DNA of 64,000 bases from CAVSCD01 sp963726335 (GTDB lineage: Bacteria > Acidobacteriota > Aminicenantia > Aminicenantales > UBA8522): assembly GCA_963726335.1 (NCBI GenBank), contig CAVSCD010000012.1, positions 310,001 through 374,000 of the forward strand, in the 5' to 3' direction. Within the stretch, counting starts at the first letter, position 1. Each line of letters opens with the position of its first letter. A model generated the notes under the pieces. The model made no database searches. It saw only the letters and a list, made by a program, of their open reading frames with translations, and had not been told where the DNA came from. Made by a program: the position numbers and the translations under genes. This document shows positions 1 through 9,373 of the stretch, one piece after another.

Positions 1-184
1 GGAGTTTCTCCTCCACCCACTGATCGAGTTCTTCCGGAAAAGCGAAGACGCGGCCGCTAGCTGATCCGTCGATCCGATGGATGGGAAGACCGTAATCGTT
101 CTCCCAGCGGCGGCAGGTCCTCACCGACTTGTGGAGATGGGAGGAGATCTCCTTCCAGGATTCGAGGATTCGCCGCTCCTGCAT
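1..184 (-). CDS. HTH-domain regulator, N-terminal fragment (continues off left edge)
   Basis: Reading leftwards from an ATG at 184, 61 codons stay open to the window edge. The peptide begins MQERRILESWKEIS and continues through TCRRWENDYGLPIHRIDG to FPEELDQWVEEKL. It aligns throughout with the first ~60 residues of the two complete HTH-TM-TPR proteins at 55437-57242 and 58929-60668, which share ESWKEIA, TCQRWEHDLDLPIHRLDG and the final ELDRW block. In those proteins this part is a MerR/excisionase-like DNA-binding domain, so this is probably a third paralogue. The C-terminal sensory part lies outside the window, so its membrane and TPR domains are assumed. Confidence 0.72.
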   Translation of the reverse strand, partial: MQERRILESWKEISSHLHKSVRTCRRWENDYGLPIHRIDGSASGRVFAFPEELDQWVEEKL

Positions 185-231
185 GGCAGCCCCCGATACT
201 CTTATCCGCTTAATTTGGTTCCAGGTAGGGG

Positions 232-260
232 ATGATAAGCCGGGAGGCGGGAGATGTCAA
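232..260 (-). promoter_or_regulatory. sigma70-type promoter for the left-edge HTH gene
   Basis: On the minus strand a perfect -35 TTGACA (255-260) is followed after 17 nt by TATCAT (232-237), a 5/6 match to the -10 consensus. It lies about 50 nt upstream of the ATG at 184. The rest of 185-403 contains nothing I recognise. Confidence 0.55.
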
Positions 261-403
261 ATCGAGCCGGAGGCCGGATCAGCCCGTTACGTCAGCAGAT
301 CCCTTTCCTTGCCAGCCGAAGAACAGCCAGTAATCCGAGAGCTCCAGGTAACGTCAGAAACCTCGGGAATGTCAGGAGTCGGTCATAGCCGCATTGGGCG
401 ACG

Positions 404-1771
404 CTACCGGTAGTTGAAAATGACCGGAAAGAGCGCCGTCACGATCCCCGCCCAAACCGCAAACGCCGGCATGTAGGCCGTCTGCCAGCGCTCGAGGCGC
501 GTGAAAGGGGCGCGTCCGGCCAGGAAGCGCGCGTAGAGCACGGCCGACCATACCAGGTTCACGAGCAGCAGCAGGTTCAAGCCGAGCGCCGCCGTCTTGT
601 TGGGGCTGAACCCGAATTCGGAGATGCGCGCGGCGATCGCCCACAGAGCGAACGCATCCACGATGAGAGCGCTCGTCACGAGCAGGAGCTGGAGGACATC
701 GAATTTGCCGGGAGGCGCCTGCGGGTCGCGGGCCGAAATGGCGTACAGGAGCAGGCCCAGCACGAGCACCAGCAGCAGGTCGAAGCCGATGAGTACCTCC
801 CGTTCGACGCTGATGGCCTTGCCCGTCCAGATCATGGCCACCACGAAGATGAGGAGCAGCGCCGCAAAGAGCGGCGTGAACAGCCAGGTGAGCACGGGCG
901 CCATGTTCTCGATGACACTCTGCTTGTGCTCCACCAGCCAGGCGCCGATGATCACAGCTCCCGTCGCGCCGCACGGCAGCACCCATTCGAGAAGCGCCCG
1001 CTCCGCGTTGAGGCCGATGGCCTGGAAGATGAAGAGCGTGAGGCCCATCAGGATGCCTCCCCCGAGCGCGATGAGCGTGTAATAGATGAACCACTCGCCG
1101 GAGAACCGGACGTAGTTCATGCGCTGCTCATGGCCCCGCCACCGGCCGCCGGTGTAGGCGTAACAGACCATCAGCCACAGCGCGATCGGAAGATGGATCG
1201 CGGCCAGCACCAGAGTGTGACCTTCGGGCTTGAACGGCAGAAGGTTGACGATCAGCCCGGCCGCCACGAAGGGAACGGCGAGCCAGTACCATCCCACCCG
1301 GTGCAGTCCGCGCCTCAGCGCAAAGAAGCCGGCCAGGAACGGCAGGACGAAGAGGCTGAGGTTGCGCAAGTAGAACGATACCGCCGCCGGGGGGCCCGGA
1401 ATGCGGAGGCCGAAGAGCCCGGGGACCTTGATCGCCACAGCCGCGGCGATCGCCAGTCCCACGGCCGCGACGGCATCGCGCGGCTTGGTCAAAGGCGAAG
1501 CGTCGGTCCCGGAAGACACCACGAGCTGCTTCCAGAGACGCTCGGAATATTCGATGGCGAATTCGCGCGAGAGATTATCCAGATTGCCCAGGCGCTTGAC
1601 GGCCACGAGGAACGCCTCGTCCTCGTCCAGGCCCGCTCCGCGCAGCGCCTCGATCTGGCTGCGCAGGTGATCCTCGAGCTCCTCGACGTCAGCGGCATGA
1701 ACGGCTTGACGTCTCCGGAGGTACTGCCGCCACTGCCCGATGCGTTCTTCCAGGATCGTCGTATCTGTCAC
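404..1771 (-). CDS. permease-prefix-domain polytopic membrane protein (DUF4153-like)
   Basis: The 455-residue protein has a soluble N-terminal ~80 residues rich in charged helix (EERIGQWRQYLRRR, VEELEDHLRSQIE, DEAFLVAVKRLG). This is the pattern of the permease prefix/HAAS domain found in proteins encoded next to PadR regulators. About eleven hydrophobic segments follow to the C-terminus. The GTG at 1771 is preferred over upstream starts: it follows AAAGGAG by 6 nt, overlaps the PadR stop by 4 nt (GTGA), and the longer reading adds a low-complexity Pro/Arg extension. The gene is evidently translated from the padR transcript and repressed by PadR. Its transported or sensed ligand is unknown. 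Confidence 0.8.
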   Translation of the reverse strand: MTDTTILEERIGQWRQYLRRRQAVHAADVEELEDHLRSQIEALRGAGLDEDEAFLVAVKRLGNLDNLSREFAIEYSERLWKQLVVSSGTDASPLTKPRDAVAAVGLAIAAAVAIKVPGLFGLRIPGPPAAVSFYLRNLSLFVLPFLAGFFALRRGLHRVGWYWLAVPFVAAGLIVNLLPFKPEGHTLVLAAIHLPIALWLMVCYAYTGGRWRGHEQRMNYVRFSGEWFIYYTLIALGGGILMGLTLFIFQAIGLNAERALLEWVLPCGATGAVIIGAWLVEHKQSVIENMAPVLTWLFTPLFAALLLIFVVAMIWTGKAISVEREVLIGFDLLLVLVLGLLLYAISARDPQAPPGKFDVLQLLLVTSALIVDAFALWAIAARISEFGFSPNKTAALGLNLLLLVNLVWSAVLYARFLAGRAPFTRLERWQTAYMPAFAVWAGIVTALFPVIFNYR

Positions 1772-2148
1772 GGTATCACTCCTTTCGAGGTCAATAAGAT
1801 CGGCTGTGCCGCCGGGTCGACGGCCAGGCGCCAGATGCCCCTCATCGTCCGGTCCACCAACTGCCACTGGCGGCGTTGGCGGTCGAGATGCTCCACGCCC
1901 GACTGGGTCATCCGGTAATACTTGCGCCGCCGGCCGGTTTCCGACTGTCCCCAGAACGCCTCGACAAGGCCGTTGCGCTCGAGGCGGTGGAGGAGCGGGT
2001 AGAGCATGCCGTCGGTCCATTGCAGCTCGCCGCCGGACAACTCGCCGACCCGCTTGATGATGGCGTAACCGTAGCTCTCGCCTTCACTCAGGATGGCGAG
2101 CACCAGCGGCGTGGAGGACGCGGCCACGAGGTCTTTGTCGATGTTCAC
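1768..2148 (-). CDS. PadR-family transcriptional regulator
   Basis: This 126-residue winged-helix protein has the PadR signature: LAILSEGESYGYAIIKRV, then the turn GGELQWTDGMLYPLLHRLE and the wing GRRRKYYRMTQSG. PadR proteins are dimeric repressors that usually control an adjacent membrane protein or transporter. The next gene (404-1771) overlaps it by 4 nt, so the two form a regulator-effector cassette. The start is GTG, with AAAGGAG upstream. The promoter contains an ATACATA/TATGTAT inverted repeat typical of PadR operators, which implies autoregulation. The inducing ligand cannot be deduced. Confidence 0.93.
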   Translation of the reverse strand: MNIDKDLVAASSTPLVLAILSEGESYGYAIIKRVGELSGGELQWTDGMLYPLLHRLERNGLVEAFWGQSETGRRRKYYRMTQSGVEHLDRQRRQWQLVDRTMRGIWRLAVDPAAQPILLTSKGVIP

Positions 2149-2175
2149 GGCGTCTGGGCTCCTTTACCTGGAGGT

Positions 2176-2204
2176 ACTATACATAACAGATCTATGTATG
2201 TCAA
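2176..2204 (-). promoter_or_regulatory. padR promoter with overlapping PadR-type operator
   Basis: On the minus strand TTGACA (2199-2204), a 17-nt spacer and TATAGT (2176-2181) form a near-consensus promoter. The spacer contains the perfect inverted repeat ATACATA-N7-TATGTAT (2179-2199), which matches the ATGT/ACAT palindromes bound by PadR proteins. A bound dimer would cover both promoter hexamers. Confidence 0.72.
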
Positions 2205-2342
2205 GCCTGACGCGTGGGATGCCGCAAAACGGCCACAGATTGCAATTCCTAAGCATACGCCTTCCGTAAGTAATTGATTCTAATTTGTTCCCCCATGAGG
2301 TCCGCGACCGAGCGAGTCCGGTTCGGCCGGGACCGGGTGGTG

Positions 2343-2371
2343 TCGACATCTTCGATAAAAAGGCGTATTAT
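2343..2371 (+). promoter_or_regulatory. probable typA promoter
   Basis: TCGACA (2343-2348), a 17-nt spacer and TATTAT (2366-2371) match the sigma70 consensus at 5/6 and 5/6, about 170 nt upstream of the typA start. The remainder of the 2149-2541 gap shows no gene. Confidence 0.45.
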
Positions 2372-2541
2372 AAAACACTCGTTCACCCCGCCTGATACTG
2401 GCGATAGCGCCGACCCCGATTCGCAGCCCGCTGCGGATCACAAAGCGCCGCCGAGTACTCGCCCTGAGCCAGCTCCGGGCTTCAGACCAGGGAATGGATA
2501 TCCCCCGGGATGCGGAGAACCATAAGGAATAAAGGAGCCCC

Positions 2542-4394
2542 GTGCGCAGACAAGATATTCGCAACGTCGCCATCATCGCCCATGTCGATCATGGGAAAAC
2601 GACTCTGGTCGACGCGATGATGCGGCAGTGCAAGCTATTCCGCAATATCGACCAGCTGGGCGATTGCATCCTCGATTCGGGCGATCTCGAGCGCGAGCGG
2701 GGCATCACGATCGTCTCCAAGAACATGTCGCTCGTCTGGCAGGGCGTCAAAATCAACATCGTCGATACGCCCGGACACTCGGACTTCGGCGGCGAAGTGG
2801 AGCGCGTCCTCCGGATGGTCGACGGCGTCCTGCTGCTCATCGATGCGGCGGAGGGCCCCCTGCCGCAGACCCGTTTCGTGCTCAAGAAAGCCCTGGAGCT
2901 GGGCCTCCGGCCCATCGTCGTCATCAACAAGATCGACCGTCCGGACGCCAGGGTCAGCGAGGTCCTCGACGAGACTCTCGATCTGTTCATCGAGCTCGAC
3001 GCCGACGACGAGCAATGGGATTTCCCGGTGATCTACGCGTCGGGCCGGAACGGCACATCGACGACGGACCTGGCGAACCCGGGGCGGGACCTGACCCCCC
3101 TCTTTCGATCCATCCTGGATCACGTGCCGGCCCCGGAATACGATCCCGAGAGTCCCCTTTCCGGACTGATCACCAACATCAGCCATGACGATTATATCGG
3201 GCGCATCGGCATCGGCCGCCTTTTGGGAGGCCGGGTCCGGACCGGCGATCCGATCGTGGTCTTGTCCGAGGGCGACAAAGAGGTTTTCGGACAAGTCCAG
3301 AAGCTGTTTGTTTTCGAGGGACTGGAACGGACCGCGGTGCCCGTCGTCGAGGCCGGAGAGCTCTTCGCCTTCGCGGGCGTCCCTTCCGTGACGATCGGCG
3401 ATTCCATCGCCGACCCCGCGAACCCGATCCGCCTCAACATGCTGGCCATCGAGCCGCCGACCGTTTCCATGATCTTCATGGTCAACAACAGCCCGTTCGG
3501 AGGCCGGGAAGGTCAATATGTGACCTCCAGCAAGCTGCGCGAGCGCGTCGAAAAGGAGTTGAGGACCAACGTGTCCATCTCCGTCGACTGGGGCGATTCT
3601 TCAGACCGGTTCACGGTCGCCGGCCGCGGCGAGCTGCAATTGGCCGTCCTCATCGAACAGATGCGCCGCGAAGGCTACGAGTTCCAGGTTTCCATGCCCC
3701 AGGTCATCACGGAGACGGACGGAGGCAAGGTGCTGGAACCCTACGAGACCCTGGTTGCGGACCTGCCGAAGGAGTGCGCCGGCACGGTCATCCGCATGCT
3801 GGGCGAGAAAAAAGGCGTCCTGGAAAGGATGATCGACCTTGAGGGCACTTATACCCGTCTGACCTTTATCGTTCCCATGCGCGGGCTGTTCGGATTCCGG
3901 ACGGAGTTTCTGAGCCAGACCCGGGGCAACGGCGTCATGGCCCACACCTATCTCGGCTACCGTGAGTGGGCCGGGAAGATCAGTGGCCGCAGGAACGGCG
4001 TCCTGGTCTCCGACCGCACCGGGACCGTCGCCACTTACGCGGTGGCGAACATCCAGGACCGCGGCCGTCTTTTCGTGTCCGCGGGAGACAGGTCTACGCC
4101 GGACAGATCGTCGGTGAAACCATGCAGCCCCTCGACTTGGCGGTCAATCCGACCAAGCAGAAGCATCTCACGAACATGAGGTCCTCGACGTCGGATATCG
4201 CCGCCAAGATCGATGCGCCCGCCAGCCTGGCGCTGGACCAGATGATGGACTTCATCAACGAGGATGAATTGCTGGAGGTCACGCCCGCATCGCTCCGCAT
4301 GCGCAAGAAGCTCCTGGACTTCAAGGATAGAAAGCGCTCGGCGCTGGGCCGTACATCTCGCATCGTGTTCGATCGGCCCGGGGATATCCGTTGA
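2542..4394 (+). CDS. typA: translational GTPase TypA/BipA, with one frameshift near the C-terminus
   Basis: TypA/BipA is a ribosome-binding GTPase with roles in 50S assembly and stress or cold adaptation. Visible motifs are the P-loop AHVDHGKT (residues 13-20), switch II DTPGH (~74) and NKID (~130), followed by the EF-G-like domains III and V and the TypA-specific C-terminal domain. The GTG start follows AAAGGAG by 4 nt. Near 4085-4093 the frame changes: after RLFVSAG the family continuation QVYAGQIVGETM, LTNMR and DDELLEVTP-like (here EDELLEVTP) sequence is found in the next frame, ending at 4394. One nucleotide appears to be missing. The C-terminal domain is otherwise well preserved, so this is either a recent mutation or a sequence error. 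Confidence 0.9.
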
Positions 4395-4455
4395 ATATCA
4401 CAGGAAATCCAGATGCCGTTTTATGGCCTGCGGGTAAGGGAAGGATCCCGGTCTA

Positions 4456-5355
4456 TCAGGCCGCCGCTTTCGCGTAACGGTAGGTAGCGGCGGCGGCGGT
4501 CAGGCCCGAGCCGAAGGCCAGCAACAGCACGGTCCCTCCGTCGAAGCGCGGGCGCAGCTCCCGTTCGCGGTGCAGGGCCAGGAACACCGAGGTCGAGAGC
4601 GTGTCGGGAAGCGTGCGGGAAAAATCGGCGATCCGCTCGGGCGGAAGGCCGATGGCCCGCGGCAGGCGGGCCAGGAAAGCCGCCGAGATCTGGGCCGGGA
4701 TCACCCGGTCGATATCGCCGCGGGTTATCCCGTCCCGAGCCAGGACGTCGTCGACGACCGGCCCGGCCATGTCCAGCCAGCGCTCCTCCAGCCCGGGATC
4801 GCGATGCGTCAGCAGCCGCCCGCGCGCTTCGGCCAGGCTGACCACCGTCCTGGCCAGGTCCGCGTGCTCGCCGCGCCTATGGAACGCGAAGCTGCCAAAG
4901 CCCATATCCGGCCGGGGCGCCAGCTCGAGCAGGACCGCCGCGCCGCTGTCGGGGCAGGGGCGGTCGCCTTTGGCTCTCAGGTCGGCGTTGCCTTCGGAGG
5001 CGGTGATCATGCCGGCCCGCGGGGTCCCTTCCTGGAGCAGCGCGCAGAGGACATGGGCGGCGTCGAGCATGCCGCAGCCGCCGTTGCCCAGGTCGAAGGA
5101 GCAGGTGCGCGCACCCTGGAACTCGACGTTGATCCCCAATCCGTGCTGGATGTAGGCGGCGTTCGCCGGCTCGCAGACATGGTGGTCGCGGGTCACGCCG
5201 GCGTGGATGAGGATCCCCACCTCGGTGGGCCGGCGGCCGGCGTCGGCCAGGCAGCGGCGGCCGGCCTCAACCGCCCGGGCCACCGAACCCCGGCGAAACA
5301 GGCGGAAGCCCGGCAGGCTGACGCCGAGACCGGCGATGGCGACTCCGTGCTTCAC
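4456..5355 (-). CDS. KAS III (FabH)-like paralogue lacking the catalytic Cys-His-Asn triad
   Basis: This 299-residue thiolase-fold protein aligns with the upstream KAS III but has lost its catalytic residues. The nucleophile segment FDLGNGGCGM aligns without gaps to the partner's FDVVNACAGM and places Gly93 at the Cys position, with a cysteine one residue later. VIPAQIS has Ala221 in place of the catalytic His, and PDTLSTS has Asp251 in place of Asn. The fold-defining C-terminal FLALH and GSGLT elements remain. It overlaps the active partner by 4 nt (ATGA) and is the last gene of the operon. By analogy with PqsB of PqsBC, or the chain-length-factor half of a KS heterodimer, I infer a structural or specificity subunit. 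Its substrates are unknown. Confidence 0.8.
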   Translation of the reverse strand: MKHGVAIAGLGVSLPGFRLFRRGSVARAVEAGRRCLADAGRRPTEVGILIHAGVTRDHHVCEPANAAYIQHGLGINVEFQGARTCSFDLGNGGCGMLDAAHVLCALLQEGTPRAGMITASEGNADLRAKGDRPCPDSGAAVLLELAPRPDMGFGSFAFHRRGEHADLARTVVSLAEARGRLLTHRDPGLEERWLDMAGPVVDDVLARDGITRGDIDRVIPAQISAAFLARLPRAIGLPPERIADFSRTLPDTLSTSVFLALHRERELRPRFDGGTVLLLAFGSGLTAAAATYRYAKAAA

Positions 5356-6425
5356 GGCGCGCCTCCGGAAGCCCAGCGGACGCGGTAGCGTTCGGGCAGG
5401 TCGTCGAAGGTATAGGTGGCGTGGGCGATCACGATCCCCGAAGCGCCGGAAACGAGCAGAGCGTTGTCGCCCGAGGCGACGGTGCCGTCAAGGATGAAGC
5501 GGTGCAGGGCCAGGAAGTGGCTGGTCGTGGTGGTGTTGGCGTACAAGTCGGCGCTGATCCGGGTGCACGTCGGCAGCGGGCAGCCGTAGTAGCGGGCGAC
5601 GGCCTTGACGCCGTTGATCACGGCCCTCACCGAAACCTGGTGGGGGATGATGTGGTCGAGGTCGTCCAGTGTCCAGCCGGTGCGATCGAGGATTTCCTTG
5701 AAATAGGCCGGGAAGTGCTCGTTGCCCTTGCGCTGGAAACTTCGCGCCTTGGTGATCAGGATGCCGCCCGGGCCGCGCCGCGAGGGCCGGGAATAGCAGT
5801 AATGGTCGTGGCGCGCGCCCGTGACCAGGTCCAGGCAATGGAACCCGGAGGCGGGATCGGGCGAAGCGTCGACGATGACCGCGGCGCCCCCGTCGCCCAG
5901 GGTGAGGGCGGCCATCTGTCCGTCGAAGCGGTGGCGCAGCTCGCGGGCCGCGGTCCGGGCGATCGGCATGTTGTGCTCGCCGGAGACCACCATGCCGCGG
6001 CGGGCTTCGCCGGCGCGGATCAGCCCCTGCAGAATATAGATCCCGGTCAGCATGCCGGCGCAGGCGTTGACGACGTCGAAAGCGCGGGCGGCGCCGGCTC
6101 CGATCTCCCGGGCGACGCGCCCGGCCGTGGCCGGCTCGAATTGGAATTCGTCTTCGCGGTTGTGCTTCGAAATGCTCGAGCAGATGACCACGTCCAGGTC
6201 GGAAGCCTGGTACCGCGAAAGGGCCAGCGCGCGCCGGGCCGCCTGCACGGCCAGGTCGATGGCGTACTCGCCCACCGCCACCCGGCACTCGTGGATTCCC
6301 GTGATGCGCTCCAGGTCCCAGGGCGGCCGCCGCCGGCACGAAGCGAGCATCTCCTCCATGGTCAGCACCCGCTCCGGGATATAGGCCCCCAAGCTCTCGA
6401 TGCGGATCTTCCGGACGTCGTTCAC
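5352..6425 (-). CDS. 3-oxoacyl-ACP synthase III-like condensing enzyme (catalytically intact)
   Basis: This 357-residue KAS III/FabH-family protein would perform a decarboxylative or head-to-head Claisen condensation with an acyl thioester. The triad is complete: Cys122 in VNACAGM, His262 in IIPHQVS and Asn297 in YANTTTTS. The C-terminal VSGASGIV glycine loop is present. It is longer than typical FabH (~320 residues), mostly at the N-terminus (SLGAYIPERV through WDLERITGIHECR). Its start overlaps the reductase stop by 4 nt, and its stop overlaps the dead paralogue's start by 4 nt, so the two condensing-enzyme subunits should be made stoichiometrically. The neighbouring acyl-CoA ligase suggests a fatty acyl-CoA substrate. 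Confidence 0.87.
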   Translation of the reverse strand: MNDVRKIRIESLGAYIPERVLTMEEMLASCRRRPPWDLERITGIHECRVAVGEYAIDLAVQAARRALALSRYQASDLDVVICSSISKHNREDEFQFEPATAGRVAREIGAGAARAFDVVNACAGMLTGIYILQGLIRAGEARRGMVVSGEHNMPIARTAARELRHRFDGQMAALTLGDGGAAVIVDASPDPASGFHCLDLVTGARHDHYCYSRPSRRGPGGILITKARSFQRKGNEHFPAYFKEILDRTGWTLDDLDHIIPHQVSVRAVINGVKAVARYYGCPLPTCTRISADLYANTTTTSHFLALHRFILDGTVASGDNALLVSGASGIVIAHATYTFDDLPERYRVRWASGGAP

Positions 6426-7453
6426 GAGAGAGCCGCCTCCGCGGCCAGAGAGGCGACTCCCTGTCGAAAGGTGATTGTCGGCCGGTAGCCCAGCTCACGC
6501 CGGGCTTTACTGATATCGTAGCGGCAGTCGCTCGCGACCAGGCGAACGCCGAAGCGGGTGAACGCGGGGGGCGAAGCCTGCCGCCGGAGCCTGGCCCAGG
6601 CTTCCATCAGGGTGGCCGCGGCAAAGGCGGCGGAGAAGGAGATCGAGCGGCGCGGCGGCGGAACCCCGAGCGCCTCCGCCAGGAGGCGGAAGGCCTCCGC
6701 GGCGGTGATCTCCTCGCCGTCGGTGAGATGATAGACCTGCCCCGCCGCGGCCGGGACGGCGGCGGCTAACAGCATCCCCTCGGCCAGGTTCTCGACATGG
6801 GAGAGTCCGACGAGGTTGCGGCCGCCGTCCACGAGGAGCATCCTTCCCCGGCGCAACAGGGAAGCGAAGCGCGGCAGGAAGGTGGTGTCGCCCCGGCCCC
6901 AGATCACTCCCGGCCGGACCACCACCGTCTCCAGGCCGTCCTGTCCGTTCGCTTCACTCACCAATTTTTCTCCGGCCATCTTGCTGGCGGTGTAAGGATC
7001 GTCCGGCCGCGAGGCCGGGGGCGTCTCTTCGTCGATCATCGCGCCTTTTCGCGGCAGGCCCAGCACGGTCAGCGAGCTCACGTGGACCAGGCGGCTCACG
7101 CGGTTCCGCCGGCAGGCGGCGATCACCCGCGCGGTGCCGTCGACATTGACCCGCTGATATTCCGCGGCGTCTCCCCAGTCGCCGACCCGGCCGGCGGTAT
7201 GGAAGACGAATTGGCGGCCGGCCGCGGCCCGGGCCAGCGAATCCTCGTCGGCCAGGTCGCCGGTCACGATCTCGATGCCGTGAGCGGCGATGCGGCTGAC
7301 GTCGCTTGTGGTTCGGGCCAAGGCGCGCACCGTGTAGCCCTGTTCCTTCAGGGCGACGGCCAGCCGGCCGCCCAAAAATCCGGTCGCCCCCGACACCAGG
7401 GCGGAAACCCCGGTGATCAGGGCGGTCGGTCCGCCTCCCTCGGTCCGGCTCAC
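6422..7453 (-). CDS. NAD(P)-dependent epimerase/3β-HSD-family reductase
   Basis: This 343-residue extended SDR has a Rossmann motif VSGATGFLGG near residue 20, the catalytic serine region VHVSSLTVLG, and the Tyr-Lys pair in DDPYTASKMAGEK. The 3β-hydroxysteroid dehydrogenase-like group includes OleD, which reduces the β-keto acid made by OleA. Here too it sits between an acyl-activating enzyme and a condensing enzyme, so reduction of a β-keto product is the likely job. The start is GTG, overlapping the ligase stop as GTGA. No OleB-like hydrolase or OleC-like β-lactone synthetase is seen, so a complete olefin pathway is not supported. Confidence 0.82.
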   Translation of the reverse strand: MSRTEGGGPTALITGVSALVSGATGFLGGRLAVALKEQGYTVRALARTTSDVSRIAAHGIEIVTGDLADEDSLARAAAGRQFVFHTAGRVGDWGDAAEYQRVNVDGTARVIAACRRNRVSRLVHVSSLTVLGLPRKGAMIDEETPPASRPDDPYTASKMAGEKLVSEANGQDGLETVVVRPGVIWGRGDTTFLPRFASLLRRGRMLLVDGGRNLVGLSHVENLAEGMLLAAAVPAAAGQVYHLTDGEEITAAEAFRLLAEALGVPPPRRSISFSAAFAAATLMEAWARLRRQASPPAFTRFGVRLVASDCRYDISKARRELGYRPTITFRQGVASLAAEAALS

Positions 7454-9153
7454 GCCGTCACCAGGCTCAGCTCCTCGCGCAAGGCGCGGCGCAGCGGCTT
7501 GCCCACGGCCGAATGCCGCAGGCCGGAGCGGATCTCGACCTCCGACGGCACCTTGTATTTGGCCAGGTTCCGCCGGCAGAAGGCCAGGATCTCCTCCTCT
7601 GTAAGCTCCACGCCGGCGCGCGGCACGACGAAGGCCTTGACCAGCTCCCCGTGCAGAAAATCGGGGATGCCGATCACCAGCGCCTCGAGCACTTTGGGAT
7701 GTTCTTGAAGCACGGCTTCCACTTCGGCCGGGTAGATGTTCAGGCCGGAGCGGATGATCATGTCCTTGAGCCGGTCAATGACGCGGAAGTAGCCGTCGCG
7801 GTGCATCTGGCCGATGTCGCCGGTATGCAGCCAGCCGTCGCGAAGCTGGGCCGCCGTCTCCTCCGGCCGCCGCCAGTACCCCTTCATCACCTGCGGGCCG
7901 CGGATGATGATCTCGCCGGGGAGGGTCCATTCCCCTTCGAAGGGCATATCCTGCCTGCCGGTCTCGAAGTCGACCACCCGCGCCTCGGTGCCGGGGTACG
8001 GCAGGCCGATGGTGCCGTGGCGGTCGTCTCCGAAGGGCGGGTTGCCGTGAGTCACCGGCCCGGCCTCGGTGAGTCCGTAGCCCTCCACCGGGCGCACCCC
8101 GGTGCGCTCGATGAACATGCGCTGCACGGCCGGCGCCAGCGGCGAGCCGGCGCAGGGGCAGACGCGGACCGAACGCAGGTTGCGGCGCTCGATGCCGGGA
8201 AAACCGGCGATCGAGATGAGGAAGGTCGGCACCACCGGGAAGATCGTCGGCCGGAGGCGCTCGATGGTCAGGATCAATCCGGCGGTGTCGGTGGGGAGCG
8301 GCGCCAGCAGGATGGTCGCCCCGGTGCGCAGCCCCAGGTGCAGGCAGCAGGTGAGGCCGAAGGCGTGAAACAGGGGCACCGCGGCGAGCGATACTTCCAC
8401 TCCGTCGCGGATGCCGGCCCAGAGCCGGTTCTGTTCGGTATTGACCAGCAGGTTGCGGTGCGAGAGCTCGACGCCCTTCGAGACGCCGGTGGTGCCGCCG
8501 GTATAGAGCAGGACCGCGGTGTCCTCCGGCTCCACGCGCACCGGGCTCGGCGTCCCCTCGCCGAGCATGTCCCGGAACCACAGGTCGTCCGCGCCCAGCC
8601 TGAACTTTTCGAGCTTCCGCTCCTTGGGTGAGGGAATAGAGAGTCCAGAGCAGCGGCGGGAAGTACTCCTTGATGCGGGTCACCACGATCATGGCGCAGA
8701 TCGGTCTTGTCGCGGCACGCCGTTGATCAGGGGGAAGAAGCGATCGAGGACGACGGCCACGGTGGCGCCGCAGTCCTTGAGCTGGTACTCGGTCTCGCGG
8801 GCCGAGTAGAGGGGGTTGAAGGGAACGACAATGGCGCCGACCCGGACGGCCCCCAGGTAGGCGATGACGAATTGCGGGCAGTTGGGCATGAAGAGGGCCA
8901 CCCGGTCGCCCGTCCGCACGCCGAGCTTCTGCAGCGAAGCGGCGAAGCAGTCGACATCCCGCTTCAGGCGGCCGTAGGAGACGGGATAGGAGAAGAGACG
9001 GCCGGCGGCGGCCATCGTCAGGATCAGCGCCGTCCGTTCGGGGTATTTTTCGGCGGCCGCCGGCAGCAGGTCCTGCAAGGTCATCTCGGGCGCCTCGACG
9101 AGGTGAGGAACCCCCGCTTCGTAGTGCTTCAGCCAAGCATGGCCCTCTGGCAT
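7450..9153 (-). CDS. long-chain fatty acyl-CoA ligase (FadD-like), frame-disrupted
   Basis: This AMP-forming acyl-CoA synthetase begins with the FadD-type WLKHYEAGVPH. It carries the P-loop YTGGTTGVSKG, the GYGLTEAGP motif, GWLHTGDIG, the hinge DRLKDMIIRSG and the C-terminal catalytic lysine in VGKPLRR. Between about 8628 and 8720 the reading frame is lost. The expected sequence moves through the other frames (MIVVTRIKEYFPPLL in one frame, then PKERKLE back in the first), as if three single bases were inserted near 8716, 8692 and 8628. The net shift is zero, so both ends are in one frame. It heads the operon and would supply acyl-CoA to the KAS III pair. As written the gene would be truncated. 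Confidence 0.85.
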
Positions 9154-9373
9154 ATCAACTTCTCCCGGAAGGATTCATTTTTTTTAGGCCCAGGCTTGGC
9201 CCATTCCCGTGATGTCGCAAACCAAGACCGCTCTTAGGCATGCATGATATTCTTTGCCGCGAAGATGTGTCAAGGAACGTCTTTCCGATCCAGTTTTGAT
9301 ACCACTTCCGGAGACGAGATGTCCGGACGGTTCCGTTGCAGTATTGGCAGTAACATGCAAAAATAATTACTGG

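Noticed and set aside
4060..4110. Programmed frameshifting in typA
   Set aside because: No slippery heptamer or downstream pseudoknot is evident, TypA is not known to use recoding, and similar indels are common in this sequence.
7450..9153. Calling the ligase OleC (β-lactone synthetase) because of the neighbouring OleA/OleD-like genes
   Set aside because: The N-terminal WLKHYEAGVPH and the overall motif set are those of FadD-type long-chain acyl-CoA ligases.
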